A stretch of 64,000 bases of DNA from Caenorhabditis elegans (taxonomy: Eukaryota > Nematoda > Chromadorea > Rhabditida > Rhabditidae), in the NCBI RefSeq assembly GCF_000002985.6, contig NC_003284.9, forward strand, positions 10,292,001-10,356,000, given 5' to 3'. Under the pieces are notes generated by a model. That model searched no databases, was not told where the DNA came from, and saw nothing but the letters and a program-made list of their open reading frames with translations. A program made the position numbers and the translations under genes. Positions 24,260 to 37,139 of the stretch are shown here, piece after piece (the stretch's first letter is position 1; the number at the start of each line of letters is the position of its first letter).

Positions 24260-25509
24260 TTAGTAATGGCGTTTCCCTGCATAGACTCTCATGATCTCTT
24301 TCGAGCATATTTCCTGAACAATTGTATAAGAGGAGTCTGTGTTCTGAGAGGAAGCCATGCGATTATATTCTGGACACTATTAACGTTCATGCTGACCAAT
24401 GACTACGAAGAGAGGGCAAAAGGACCTGTGAAATGTATTCAAATAGTGCATGCGATTCCAAACAATTTAATTGAGTTGATTTTTGAGGCCTATAATATGA
24501 TGAAATTGACAATTGGTTGATCGCAATGTTGCAGTTCAGAAAATATCCAACGATTATAAAAAATGAAAGTTTAAATTTTCAAAAATGCAAAGAATAATGT
24601 ACAGATGAAGTACAGACAATATGATTCAATGAAAATAAGCTTGTAATAGAGAGGTAGGCGTCACAATGGTATGCTGTAAAATGTCATGTTAATTCGAAAA
24701 ACAGTACAATTTCAGATTCTGACATGGTGTTCGAGTTGTTTGGTTCAGTCGTTTATTTTTAAATGACAAGAAGACTTTTGGAAGTTCGTTCGGGGTTTTT
24801 TTTTTGAAACTTCTGAAGTATTTTACGTGGAATTATTGCAAATTTCAGTAATTTTGCATGTCCAAAGGTTGTCCAAAAATTCACCTTCTCTCTGGTCGGA
24901 TTTGTATTATGTTGATTTCAATTAGCAAAAAAATCATTTTATTTGTACTGTTTGTTTTTCTCCCAACAAAATATCTCTGCATGTAATATGTAGCTCTGTA
25001 GCCTCTGAAATGATTTAAATTAAAAAAAAACAATCAAGAACTATTTTGCAATAGAGGAAAAGTTAATATTTTAATGCTTTTCCACTTTTTTCAATTTCCC
25101 GTAAAATGACTAACTAGTAAGTACGATACAATTTCGAGTTCTATTTTTAATGTTTTCTTGTCGAACGTCGTGCAAACATCTTCAACAATATCGTAATATA
25201 AATAGGTCTGTTTGAAATAAAGAGTAAACTGTGAACTTTCGATTTTTAATACTTTTTTCTCCGAATTGTCTGGTCAAATAAGCAGTTGAAGAAAGGGGAT
25301 AAAGACATGCAAACTAAAATTGGTATGACCCACATTAAAAAACACGACAGTGGTTGCTAATATACAAATATGGATGTAGATGAATAGATTTATTTTTTAT
25401 TTCGACAGACAGACATTTTTCTATTTTTCGCTTCGTCACTATCATTCATCTTCCAGCAATAGCTTAGAAAAACTTGAGAAAATCCCGTTTCTTTCCCATT
25501 CATTGACCT
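24260..25509. other. Intergenic, nothing recognised
   Basis: AT-rich sequence with only short, composition-driven frames. It separates the X-box promoter from the small Cys-containing frame and the mucin-like gene. Confidence 0.5.
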
Positions 25510-25731
25510 TTATTCATTCGCTTCATAGAAACTATTGAATGCCATATCATATACATCAATGCTTTGCGGCCGAACGTTAAAGTGTCCAGGAAGCGCCGCA
25601 CAAAAAGGATTGAGAAGATAAAGGCAAGATACCCAGCAGGATAGTTTGAAGCATTCACTCTCTACAGGACGTCGACAGGCGACCCACATAAATTGAGCGA
25701 CAAGATAAACCCTTTTCTCCCACTCGTCCAT
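25510..25731 (-). CDS. Hypothetical small Cys-containing ORF
   Basis: A single uninterrupted 73-codon frame opens MDEWEKRVYLVAQFMWVA and ends SIDVYDMAFNSFYEANE. Base composition is clearly richer in GC than its flanks, and codon choice looks coding-like. The product would have five cysteines and a mildly hydrophobic middle but no clear signal peptide. AATAAA overlaps the stop codon, so a transcript would have almost no 3' UTR. Its start is only 150 bp from the divergent mucin-like gene. It could instead be conserved promoter sequence of that gene. No family recognised. Confidence 0.3.
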   Translation of the reverse strand: MDEWEKRVYLVAQFMWVACRRPVESECFKLSCWVSCLYLLNPFCAALPGHFNVRPQSIDVYDMAFNSFYEANE

Positions 25732-25847
25732 TCTTGCGGATATATCACTTCATTTCACTTCTTTTCTAACGGACACTTCGGGAAATCTCACTTTCTTTTT
25801 CTCGTCACTTTCACATTTATCAAGATAATTTACCGTTTGTCTTCAAG

Positions 25848-25855
25848 TATAAAAG
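25848..25855 (+). promoter_or_regulatory. TATA box of the mucin-like gene
   Basis: TATAAAAG lies about 33 bases before the ATG, giving a very short leader as in the secreted-peptide genes. Confidence 0.6.
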
Positions 25856-25880
25856 AGCAATTTCAGAGCGTCCTACAAAA

Positions 25881-28800
25881 ATGAGGGTGTTATTTTGCAC
25901 CCTCGTGGTGGTTGCTGCAACATCGGCACAATTTTTTTCAATGGGAAATAATCGAGAAAATTATTACGATCAGTTTGGTGTTAAAGACGCAATAAGTTCG
26001 TGGAGTGATGCATTGAAAAAAATCGCGATGAGGAATAATCCGAAATAGTGAGTTTAAACGATTACAAAAACATAACGCATGCTATCAAAGTCATGTTTTG
26101 TTGTTTTTCGAAATATATTTTGATTAACGGCATTTTCATTAGCGATATATATATTTTTTATTACTTGAATACGTTAACAATATGATTATTCTAATGTTCT
26201 GTATTTCAGCAATGCCCCAAGTAGAAGCTCGTTTACAATCCCACCACCTACTTTCAAAGCAGAAGACCTGGACATGAACAAGTTGAAACGTGGAAAAGGA
26301 GATAGTATTATTAACGAAAAAATGTTGACGCTTTTGCTTCCCCGTGTAAAAGGACAAAATCCGTTCACTACTACTTCCACAACTACCACCACAACAACAC
26401 AGAAACCAACAACCAGCACAACAACCACAACAACATCTACAACTCCAGTTCCAACAACAACCACCACCACGGAAGCAGCGACTACAACTGTTCTCACAAC
26501 TACAACGGAAGAGCTTCCAAAGCAACAGTTAGCAGGGAGGCTTGTCCAACCTGACATGGATAGTGGAGAGGTGAGAAACTAGCAAAATTGATAATTATCC
26601 GATTTATGACCGCCGCTTTATTTTAGCCGGAATCTGCCGAAGATGGTATCGACAAGAAGAAAACAGCGGAGAAAGTTGATTTCACAACAGATGACAATAA
26701 CGTTAGCCAGGAAGCGGATGCGAAACCAGATTCAACGCATGAGGTACGCAGTTAACAGCAGAACAGTAAGAAAAGTCATGTTCTGATAAAATAGAGATAA
26801 GGAGTTATTCAAATTTAAATCTGTCATATCAGGCAATTTTAGGAAAGTAAAACGCAACAGGCAAGAAGTAAGAGTAATTAATTCATTTAGTTGAGTACTT
26901 AGGAAATAATGTACGATTATTCTCAAATTTCAAATTTTCTGAAAATCGAAACTTGTTTGGAACTTTTAAAATTGTTTACTTCGACTGAGTTTCAATTTTA
27001 GTACCAAAAATAAGAGCTGTAAATTTCATACCTTTAATACTCTTCACTCTTTAACTTTAATACGCTCTAAAAAAATTTTCTGTGACTCCATCGGTTGGGA
27101 TTCCTTTTCTGTATTACTTTCAGGTCAAAGTTCCGAGAAGCTGTTCAAAATGGCTGAAACTTATAATGTTTTTCATTACAGAACGGAGGAGAACATGTTT
27201 CAACTACGCCTGAAGAATCTATTACCGAAAATACCACTGCTGAAGTACCAGCTTCGACAGCCTCAACGAAAGATACCAAGTTGTCTGTTAAAATCCGAAG
27301 TGAGGATGAGAAGAGGGAAGAAGATAAACTGTCCGATGACGAGAAGCCGAACTATATGAAGAAGTTAGAAGAAATTTACAAAAAGGAGGAAGAGCTGGTC
27401 GAAAGGGAGCTAGCCGAGATGTCTGTTGCGGAAATATTCGAGAAAGAAGTGGTTATAAAAACGACCAAAGTTACGCCAACAAGTACTACTACTGAAATAC
27501 CAACGACGACCACTACAGAAGAGGCAACAACCACAACTGAGGAAATCACAACTACTACAACCAAGGCTCCAACAACGACTACCACCCAATCTACAACAAC
27601 AACCACACAGCTGCCAACAACTACCACGACCACTGAACCCACAACTACTACTACGACAGTTGATCCATTGGCTGAAAATGAAGAATTGGAAAAACAAGCA
27701 ATTGAGGTAAATGTTTCAAAAACATTATTGAGTACTCTCAAAATCTTTCCTACAGGTTATGAAATCATTAGATGATGAGGAGAGGATTGACGCTGAGAAA
27801 AATGTCGAAGTCCAAAAGCGAAAGGATGAGAGAAATGCAGCAAGAAAGCGTATAAACAATTTCTTGAAGATGATGCGTAAGATATAATTTATTGTTAAGT
27901 GTTTTTAAGCTAGATATCATTACAGAAAAAGCTAGAGAAAACAAGAACAAACCTCACAAGGAGACCACTACAAGTTTGGCGACGGAGCAGCCAAAAACGA
28001 CCACAATCGTTGCTTCTTCAACTGAAACCTCTACTGTTACAACTGATGCAACTGAAGCAACAACTACCACAACTGCGCCAACAACAACTGTTGCTACGAC
28101 TACTACAAAAAAGCGATCAAATATTCCTGAAGCTGAAGAAGACGAGATAGAAGAGACGGCTGAAAAAACAACAACTAAAGTAACTGAGGATGGACCAATT
28201 ACAACTGAGTTCCCGGAATACATCAAGAAAAGGAATGCAATTGTTGGAAGTGAGTTTATTATAATGAACAGTATGTAAAAACTTTTTGTTTTCAGTCAAA
28301 ACACTTACGCCAGCTCAATTAGAAGCCGCTATAAACGCAAAACCAATTCCTTCGTCGGCATCTGAAGCAAGTGCACCATCCTCAAACGTTGAAACAGCGG
28401 AAGTAGCTGCTTCAGCTGCAGCTGCTCCAGTTGCTCTACCAGAACCAATTGCCCCACCACAGATAGCTCTTCCTCAACTGACTCCCGATCAAATTAGTCA
28501 ATTTATGAGACCAGTCGCTTCAATTGTTGAAGACATGAGACCAATCTTAGGATCTATCCTGCAAGGATCATCTGCCTCTAGAGCCCGAGTGAGAACGTTG
28601 TTTCTAGAATAACATAAATGTATAATTTAAGGCAGCCTCGGTTCGAACTTATGAGAAAACAAAAACTCCGAATATAAGAGATATCATGGCTGATGGATAC
28701 TCCGAGAACTCACTTGTTGGCTTTGGATCACAGCTGGCCAGAGAAATTTTGAATCCAGGAATTCTCAAAAGAGATAAATTGGTACGATAAAATTCGACTT

Positions 28801-29674
28801 ATCCCAGACTGTAACCAATCCGAAACTCGTTTTTTAGACTCGAGACAAAGCCATGGCCGCAAAGTTAGAAGAAGCCAAAGTAAGGAATAATGCTGTTGCT
28901 GAGTCTATGGCTACCGGTGCTCCACTTGATTTGTCCGGTTTTCCACAGTATCAGCAAAGACCTGTAGCTACAAATGTAAGAACTCAAATCTTAAACTAAA
29001 CGTTATAAACGTTTTATTATAGAGCAAACTGCCATACTTTATTCCACCACCACAGGGATACGTAGGACCTCTTCCACCGGCTCCACCACCACCAACATTC
29101 CGAGTTGCACCGCAAGTACCATTACCAGTTGTTCAAACAACTCAAACCGCTCCAAAACCAACTCTTCCACCAACTACACTTCCAGTTTTGACAACCAACA
29201 AAACACGTAAGTTATAAAATTCATCAAAATGCATTTTATTATAGAAGTTTTGTTTATTCTTTAATTTTAGCAAGAACTAAAGATGAAGGATATGAACAAG
29301 GTCGTGATGGAGTGAAGACGACGTTCCACGGAGATTCCGGAGTAATGACGGGAGGAGGACACAGTGCTCCAACATTTGACTATCTGAACATGCCGAGCGA
29401 ATCATTCGGTCTTGCCCCAGTTGCTCCACCAGCTCCACCACCACCACCAGCAACTCAAGCTACTGCAGCACCTGTGACAGCTCCAAAGCCAGTTGCCCCA
29501 GCTCCAAGTCCATTTGGAGGAGGCGGTTTCGGAGGCGGGGGCGGTGGTTTTGGAGGTGGAAATCGAGGCAATGGGTTTGGAGGAGGATCAGGACCATCTG
29601 TTCCGTTTGATGAAGTTGAGAAAAACTCAAAAACTGATTTCTCATTCTTTTCTTCGAACCGCAAAAAGTTATAA
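25881..29674 (+). CDS. Secreted mucin-like Thr/Pro-rich protein with Gly-rich C-terminus
   Basis: Eleven exons in phase (25881-26047, 26210-26570, 26627-26743, 27182-27706, 27756-27876, 27926-28249, 28296-28588, 28632-28781, 28838-28975, 29023-29206, 29271-29674) give 927 residues. Residues 1-16 are a signal peptide (MRVLFCTLVVVAATSA). Three threonine-rich blocks, each in its own exon, would be heavily O-glycosylated. They are separated by charged helical segments rich in E/K/R. There follow Ala/Pro-rich stretches, PPAPPPP runs and a final GGGGFGGGG block. Several dibasic and KKR sites could be cleaved. No cysteine-rich, chitin-binding or ZP domain is visible. The likely role is an extracellular surface, cuticle or gut-lining glycoprotein. 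This is inferred from composition. I do not recognise a named gene. Confidence 0.85.
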
Positions 29675-30692
29675 CCAATATAACCATAACAAAAAAAACA
29701 GTTGTCATAGACTTTTAGCCATAATGGAGTCCGTTAATAATTAATAATTTCATTAATAAGAATGTCAATAATAATGTGATCTTTTCTATACCTTTTGTGT
29801 TCAATGTCTTGACTGGTATCAAACGATGAATTGTGATAATAAATAATTTTACATTACATGTATTTAATAATGTTAGGACAATATATGTTACTTTATTTAA
29901 AACAAAACAAAAAAGCAAAATAATTCAATTTAACCATATGATTTATGTAAGCGGTGGAAACAGTTCGAGTTGCAACAATAAAATTAGGGAAACAAATTCG
30001 ATATACATAGTATTTAGGAATTTAAAAAAATTGAAAAGAAAATTGAATATGTTTGTAGGTGGACTAACATGCTTTTGTAGTAGATTCAATTTCAAAGTTG
30101 CAATAATTGATATGACCTATTAAAAATATTGAAGATTTGTTGAAGCCATAGAAGAGACAGAGCAATAATCTGAAACAAATTGCATTGAATGTAGTTATTG
30201 TCTATTTTGAATTCGTTTTCTCTGAATGCAAGGGAGTGAATTCATGCAAAGTGGGGGGTTCAACTTAACCCCTCGGTGTAAGTTAGCATACACCCATGCA
30301 CTGCAGTGAAAAAATGTTGTTGCGCATTCAATTATTTTTTCCCTGCATTTTCCAACACTTTTCAGGTAGGGGTCGGAATGAACATTCGTCTGGTGATATG
30401 TAACAAAAAAACGACCACCCTGCTTATTTATGAATTTTTTTTAAACGTTTGCTTAGATCAAAATTAAATTGATAATAAACCTACATAAGAAAAAAGCGAT
30501 AATGATTATATGTGATCAATCTACAATTTTTTTCATCCTGAACTTTTAAAAAATATATCTTGGACACTGTGAGCTTAATTCGCATAATTTCGGCTACTTG
30601 TTACAAAATTAGAATTGTTTATTAGTCGGCCTTTAAAAAAAACGTGGAGAATAGTCAGTTTTGTTTTTTTATACCTAATTAGTATTTCAGCA
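29675..30692. other. Convergent intergenic stretch
   Basis: Between two facing 3' ends. Mostly AT-rich. A compact GC-richer segment at 30250-30300 can fold into two adjacent small hairpins. AATAAA on the minus strand near 30620 fits the 3' end of the next gene. Confidence 0.45.
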
Positions 30693-31480
30693 TTACACAA
30701 TATCAAGTTTTTTGTGACGCGCAACGTGGCCGCCGATGTTAAGAAAACTTTTCTTCCAACCAAATGTCTCACCTATCAATATCTTCAAATGATTAAACGG
30801 CTCTTGACCCTGGAAACGGAGATGACTCTTCCGGCTTTTTCGAATCACCGACTTTGACCGAGTAGTTCCATGCTGGGCTTGAACCAAAATCATCCCAGTT
30901 ATCGAAACTAAAATATGACGCTGGGAGAAGACCCATGTAGTAGTCGATAAAACATTTAGTCGCTCCGATGTTTCCGTAAGGCGTTGAAGAATTGGACATT
31001 CGCGTGCTGGAGTTTCATAAACAGTTTTCTTTTCAGCTGAATCACATCCAACGGATTTATAATATGCAATAGTTGAAGACATATGTTGGAATTGTTTTAT
31101 CTCTTCGGAGAACAATATATTACTGAAAAAATTCCAGGATAAATTGAATTGGATATGCGTTGAAATAGGTTGCTATAAGGTTTGACCATAATTTTTTAAT
31201 ACTTCAAATTATTTTAAAGAAATCGAACTTACACCATATCAAGTGGTGTCGGTAAATGCTCATCGATTTGCTCTTGACATCGATTCATTAAATCTTCTTC
31301 TTGGCTCAATTCAAAGTTTCTAATAGATTTTCTGGAGTATTCACAATATGTATTCAAAAGCTCACAGCTTGCAGAATCAAATGCGGCATCTTTTGTTTCA
31401 CTGTGAAGAAGAAGAGTCCACACAACTTGTGGCGCCTCAGTACATAGAAAAACAAAAAAGGTATCTAAAGATTCAGCCAT
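30693..31480 (-). CDS. Uncharacterised protein, two possible 3' exons
   Basis: Exon 1 (31233-31480) encodes 82 residues beginning MAESLDTFFVFLCTEAPQVV and ends two bases into a codon. There are two in-phase continuations. Acceptor A (exon 30693-31122, strong TTTTTTCAG) gives 225 residues with FSEEIKQFQHM. Acceptor B (exon 30793-31006, weaker ACTCCAG) reads a different frame and gives 153 residues, including IDYYMGLLPASYFSFDNWDD. Both frames are open and overlap for about 210 bases. Frame B has the more protein-like composition near the end, while frame A has the better splice site. No signal peptide, membrane segment or known domain is visible. Exon 1 contains an acidic, helix-prone segment. 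It may belong to a rapidly evolving nematode family. Confidence 0.55.
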
Positions 31481-32310
31481 TTTAATTTAAAAGAAAATGC
31501 ATGTAGGGTTGAAAATTATTTTTTGTTCACAAGAGACAAAACTGTACCCAACTGGTCAAATTGAATGCATCGATCATTCAATTCGCACGTTTATGGGCTC
31601 AGGGCCCCCGCGCGTAAATGTCAGAGCAATAAAAATTTGCTAACGCTCTGGGAAAGTTGTCGAACTGCGACTGTTTTTATTTTTAATTGATATGGAGGTA
31701 ATGACTGCTCTCCAGTCATTGTTCACCAAAATCTTAACAAAAAATGAACACTAACGGAAACTTACAACAATTTTCTAAACAACCGAACAGTTTCGTTGAT
31801 TTTTAGTAGTTTCACTTCCTACTTCTTATGTACGTTGTTTTAGATTACGCGGCCAGAGAGGGTGCGGAATGCTCACCAAGTCCAGAGATTGGCGCACGTT
31901 TTCTAATTTTTCATAAAATCACAAAATTACTAATCAATTGGTTAGGTTACCATTTACAAGTATGAATACTTCAACATCAGTAAAAACTGACTATTTTATA
32001 ACAGTGAGTTATCCGTGATTGAAATTTGAAATAATCTAAAATTTGAAATAATCTAAAAGATAATCTAAAAATAAAGCCTATGAATCATATTGAGACTTTC
32101 ATGAAACGATTCGATAGAATCTCGAAAGGGTTCATCTAAATTTACACGTTCTAGTTTGCGATTTTATTAAAAATAAATCAAGTATTCGTATTCGAAAATG
32201 GCATTTTCATTTGGCAAATGGAACCGTTCAAACGTAAACAATCAATAAAAGATCTGATACAAAAAATTGGCTAGTTTTGTACATCAAAAAACTAAAAAAA
32301 AAATACTCGT
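31481..32310. other. Intergenic, nothing recognised
   Basis: A short GC-richer patch at 31590-31660 is probably promoter sequence of the minus-strand gene below it. The rest is AT-rich 3' flank of the acyltransferase gene. Confidence 0.45.
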
Positions 32311-35300
32311 TTAGTCAGACTTAATGTGCTCGTCAGCGTCGTGGTCACCAATTTTAAATTTTGGTTTCAACGATGAGATCTTTCGGATCATTTCTTCTTC
32401 GTCGTCTTGCTCGTCAATTTGCTTGAGCAATTCATCTCGCTCTTCTTCAGAGATTCCTTGCATGATGTTTAAAATGTCGCTGCTTTTTTCTTCCAACATG
32501 GCGTTCAGAGTAGTTGTCCGAGCTAATCGTTCAAAATACAGTTTTTGCTGGAGTGTCACAAGCTTACTCGACACCTGAAATACACATTTTGGCAGACTGA
32601 ATTAGGAGTTTTTAAAGATTATTCAACGATTATGTGTAAAACATAAACACTTCAAGCGTTTATATCTACAAGATCACAGTTATCTTAAAGGTAGAAGGAG
32701 AAAAACATATTTTGATAATGAATAGTTAACCATGTACATAGTACAGGGGCTATTGAAAACGTATTCAAACAATTTTTGCAAAGCTTTGTGGACTGAAAAA
32801 ATTTTAGAGCTTATTACTTGAAAGAACAAGCTAAATTTGAAAAAAATCAGATCGTATTAAAAAATTTCACACTCAATTTTTCAGAATACCAAATAACTTA
32901 CCCTTTCTCTCTTCAATGCTCCATCCCATTCCAAGTCGATTAGGCCTCCTTTCTTCGCAATCGCTCTTTTCACTCTTTTTGCAAACGAGATAGAATCTTC
33001 GTTTTCACCTCTGGTCATTGCTGGTAAGTACCATACGTCGCAGATAATTGCCCATGATGTCATCATACTCCACAGATATCTACCATACGACTGGGCACTG
33101 CTGTTCCAGAAAGCATCAGTAAGTCGAGTATCGTACTTAACTGCGATGGGATAAATTGTTGATCCAATTTCGAATGATCCTTTCTTGAACATCATTACGG
33201 ATGTGTTATTGATACAAGTTCCTTCGGGAAAGATAATGATTGGGAGCTTGTTCTCATCGTTCACGTGTTCTCGCATTCTGGAATTGAATTTTCAGAAGTT
33301 TATTCTACTTAATAATTCATTCACTTACCTGTCCATTACTTTTGCTCTATCTCCAGCTTCTCCTCTCTCAAACCAAATGTGATGTTCTGAACGGCTGAGG
33401 GTAGTTTGCAAAAACCCAAGGAATCCAGCTTGCTTCTGACCAATCATAGCGTAGCAATTATCACACGAAAGGACCATCACGTCAATGGGGGAAGTGTGAT
33501 TGGCAACACAGATTCCACCTTTGTTAGCACGATTTTCTTTGTCGTGGAAACGAATGACACTGGAGAATGCTCGGGAGTAAATTCTCATGCACATGAGCAT
33601 GCATCTTCTGTTCAGGAACTTACGCACTCTGAAAAATAAAACATATTACTATTTTTTCTACAAGTTGACTGCCAATTTTTGTCGAAAAAACTATGCGGAA
33701 CATATTCTGGACTTAGTGAGCATTCCGCATCGATTATTTTACTGTATATTTCTTTCGAAACAAATAATCGTAAAGTTTAAAAACAAACTTAAATTAGCCC
33801 ATCGTATCAAAAAAAAAAAGATAAACATTTAAGCATTCTGATATATAAAATAATTCATTTACAATCGATACCAACTGTTGCCGCTGGTATTCGTGACAGT
33901 TCAATGCACGTTTTTTTTATTTGGAATGGTTTTATGACACTTTGCAAAAAAGCTTTTAAAATAATATTTATTTGTTACGTTTCATAGTGAGACAATTTGG
34001 ACCAACCTCAACCGAAATGAACACACATTACAGTGATCTTTAAATGTTAGATAACGTATTTAATTTAAAAAAAGGGGTTTTCTCTATTCCCAGTTTATAT
34101 TTTTTGAAAAATGCGTGTTATTTGATTCTGTAATCTGGAACGTTAGGTCAGACTATTGTCATTACAAAATTTCATCACTGAATTTATATTTTTAATTCTT
34201 ACTTTGCATTTGGAACTAATCCGATGATGGAAGTTGAAACAATCATGAGCACAATAGCAATACCAAAAAGTGCAATCCTGCAGGGAACCAATACGTAGTA
34301 TCGAAACATGAATCCGGCGATCCATAGCAATGTTAGTTGCCAGCTGAAAAAAAAAACGTAAATTTTATTATCTGAATTGTATTTTACTTGAAAAAATGAA
34401 ATGAGTATTTGGTACGACTCAATAAATTCCATGACGGAAGCTGTGCTGCTGAAAATCTGTTGGTTACTTGATCCTCGATGACTGCTTCCATGCCAGCCTG
34501 CAATTTCATTTACTCAAAACCCCGAAGGTTTTATCTTTAACTAACCGTAATGAAATCAAGAGTGTCATCAACAAGTACACTGACAGTTGTTTGTTTTGCT
34601 TCCGGTACATTGGTCTCATGCAATTTCGCGTCGATGATGTCAGATTTCTCGCGATTTATGATACCTGAAATCCTGATTTCAATTGATTTTATATTTATAA
34701 ATTTGAATAAACCGAGATCTGACGCAGATGATGATCGCCTTGGTTTCTTGTGTTGAAAATCTTCGGGCATATCTTCTTCGACGGAACCTTCTTCCTCCTC
34801 ATATTGCTCGTTCAGAGTAGCTCCCCACTGTAAATTTCTTGTGTTATCAGTAGAAAAAATTGTTACATAATGTATCGATGAATCTTTGGTTTTCGCTCAA
34901 TAATCAAAAAATTCAATTTGCATTTTAGTACTGTCTCATACAATAAATCAAAATAAATGTATATGATAATTATTATAAAAATAATGTTTTTTTTTAATTA
35001 TAAACATAAATTATTGAAAAATGAAGATTTTTTTCAATATTGAACATTTTCAGATTACCACTTTTCTTCTCATTATTTACTCAAACAAATTTTTAACCTT
35101 ATTTTATATAAATAAAATGATTAAGTAATATGAAACCGATTTTTGAAACCTGAATTTGAAACTTAAAGTATACATATTATATTTCTAAATTTCTAAAAAA
35201 CTGAAATTAGCTTAGTATAAACAACTAAATATTTCTGAGGGTTAATTACACTTTTTTTAAAATCAAAGCAACTGAAAGTTTATTTCTTTTTTGGTTAGAA

Positions 35301-35455
35301 ATTTCAATCCTCACGATATTTAAATTTTAAGAAAAACATACCTCAAAGATATAAACCAAAGTGTTGACATAATACTCGCGAAGTCCGAGAGTTTTTCCAG
35401 TGACCGCCAAGAAAATAAGTAATAAAATGAGAAACCAAAACACGAGGAAAATCAT
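32311..35455 (-). CDS. acl-5: Glycerol-3-phosphate acyltransferase, GPAT3/4 type
   Basis: Eight exons (35342-35455, 34713-34827, 34546-34664, 34388-34497, 34203-34343, 33329-33628, 32902-33277, 32311-32574) give 512 residues. The N-terminal segment MIFLVFWFLILLLIFLAV is a membrane anchor, and exon 5 supplies two more hydrophobic spans (about 155-197). The acyltransferase domain shows motif I NHTSPID (about 243-249), WFERGE, motif III FPEGTCINN (about 316-324) and IYPIAVKY. These are diagnostic of ER GPAT3/4/LPAAT-theta enzymes, which acylate glycerol-3-phosphate in triglyceride and phospholipid synthesis. An acidic, helix-rich tail follows (SEEERDELLKQIDEQDDEEE). The ATG directly follows an ATTTTAG acceptor, consistent with trans-splicing. 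The symbol acl-5 is recalled from gene order and family and is not verified. Confidence 0.92.
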
Positions 35456-37139
35456 CCTAAAATTCAATTGGAAAAAAAACGGCAAAAACGAGGGAAAACC
35501 GAAATCTTAGCGGGCGATGTAGGACAAGACAAAAAAGAGAGAAATGGACAGCGAGAAGAAGAAGTGATGGGACGTAAACACCGGTTGATAAGTACCTGAC
35601 ATTTTATTTTCGTTGGGATATCATTCATCAAACTTGACAAGAAAAATTTATAATTATTATTCTTAATCTATTTTTTTTTATTTTCCGCCGAAGAAACGGC
35701 AACATTTAAACTCGGAATGATTGCGGAATTTGACAAAAAAGTTTTCTGATAAAAAGACCGCGAACCAATTCAATAATCACAATTCGAATATTATCTAGTT
35801 GAAAACTGTCCACAGCACAAAATCGATAGGTTAGTAGTGCGGGTAACAAAGCGGTCGAAAGGGTAGTAGTAACGGGAGGAAAAGAGGCAAGACGCGCGAT
35901 AATAAGAGACAAGCGGGCCACTGAGTACAGGGTACACGGCACTACATCGTACTTTGATCTTTGTTTTCTCACGATTTATTGTGTTTTTGTGATCATCTTG
36001 AAACAGGTGCCTGTTTTTTTTCTCGAATTATCTTTATTAATTACTAGAATTGCATCTAACTATACTAATTTGTTTAAATTAAGCGAATACTTCCTTCCTC
36101 TACTATACATCAAAATACACAACTCAAATTTGAAGTAATGACGTTTTATGCACTGCAATCTCACCAATTCGGTGAAAAACCGTATAATTACTAATTCGAT
36201 TTTTAGCCGCTGCTAATTGCCACACATCCTCAATCGCAAGTTAATTGATTTTTTAGCTCTTTTTCACTTCAATTGTCTTTCACGAGTACATATAATTTTA
36301 TTTTAATTTGGTATGCTTTTATCCTGAACACACTGTTTCATATAATTATTTCAAAAAAATTTCTACATAGATATGCAAATTTTACAAAAGTATCAAAATA
36401 TGTTTTGAATTTTGAATTTTATTTTCCATTATCCATGAAAATGTTAATACTGGTGTAGATAGTTGTTTAAATTTATGACAACAGTTATTTTTCTTCATAA
36501 TGAAAGCATTCTCAAATGTGCTAAAAATGAAATTTGAAATTTCATCTAAATTTCGGTATTTTTTCTGCCTTCTTCCTATATTAAAACCGGAAAGAGCATA
36601 AACCTCCGTTTTGCGTGTCGCAAAACCACCGTTCGAAAACTGGGCGCACACTTTTGTCTCTAACTTTGCTGTTCCTGCATATTTTTTGATTTTCTTTTTT
36701 TCAGAACATGCAAAAATATTTGCTCTATCTTATTATCTGAATGGTTATGTAATTTGTTCATGTCTTTTAGAAGAAAAGTTGAGTAAAACACCAAAAAAAC
36801 GCGTTTTTCGCGTGTCGTGTCGCTTTTTTTGCACAGTGTTGAAGGTGATGGTACAAAACATTTTTGATATGGTAGCTGTATGTTTGGGATTGTTAAAATT
36901 TTTTAGTTTTTTCAATTTGATTAACTGCGAGCAAGGTTATAGTAATTTGGAATTTATAGCTGAAATAGCTCTACATTTTGAAAATCGTATGGAAAACATG
37001 TTTATCGTTAACATTTCTGTTAGGTTTTTGACATCCATATGCAAATTTAGACGTAGATTTTGTTTTTCAAAACAGTTTAATACATATCTACCTCGAAACA
37101 TGTGAAAAAGTCGAAAATTTGCAAATTTTGGAAAAATTT
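35456..37139. other. Intergenic, promoter side of the GPAT gene
   Basis: The first 500 bases (35456-35960) are GC-richer and probably contain the promoter. A 164-codon plus-strand frame at 36611-37105 is noted but not believed: it is phenylalanine/leucine-heavy, lacks splice partners, and borders a mobile element. Confidence 0.45.

Noticed and set aside
27376-27741. Val/Ser-rich minus-strand frames over 26-28 kb
   Set aside because: Antisense to threonine codon runs (ACN read as NGT) of the mucin-like gene.
36611-37105. 164-codon plus-strand open frame
   Set aside because: Longest uninterrupted frame outside genes, but strongly F/L/C-rich in AT-rich DNA, no signal or domain, no splice partners, no promoter, and it abuts a mobile element. 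Probably chance.
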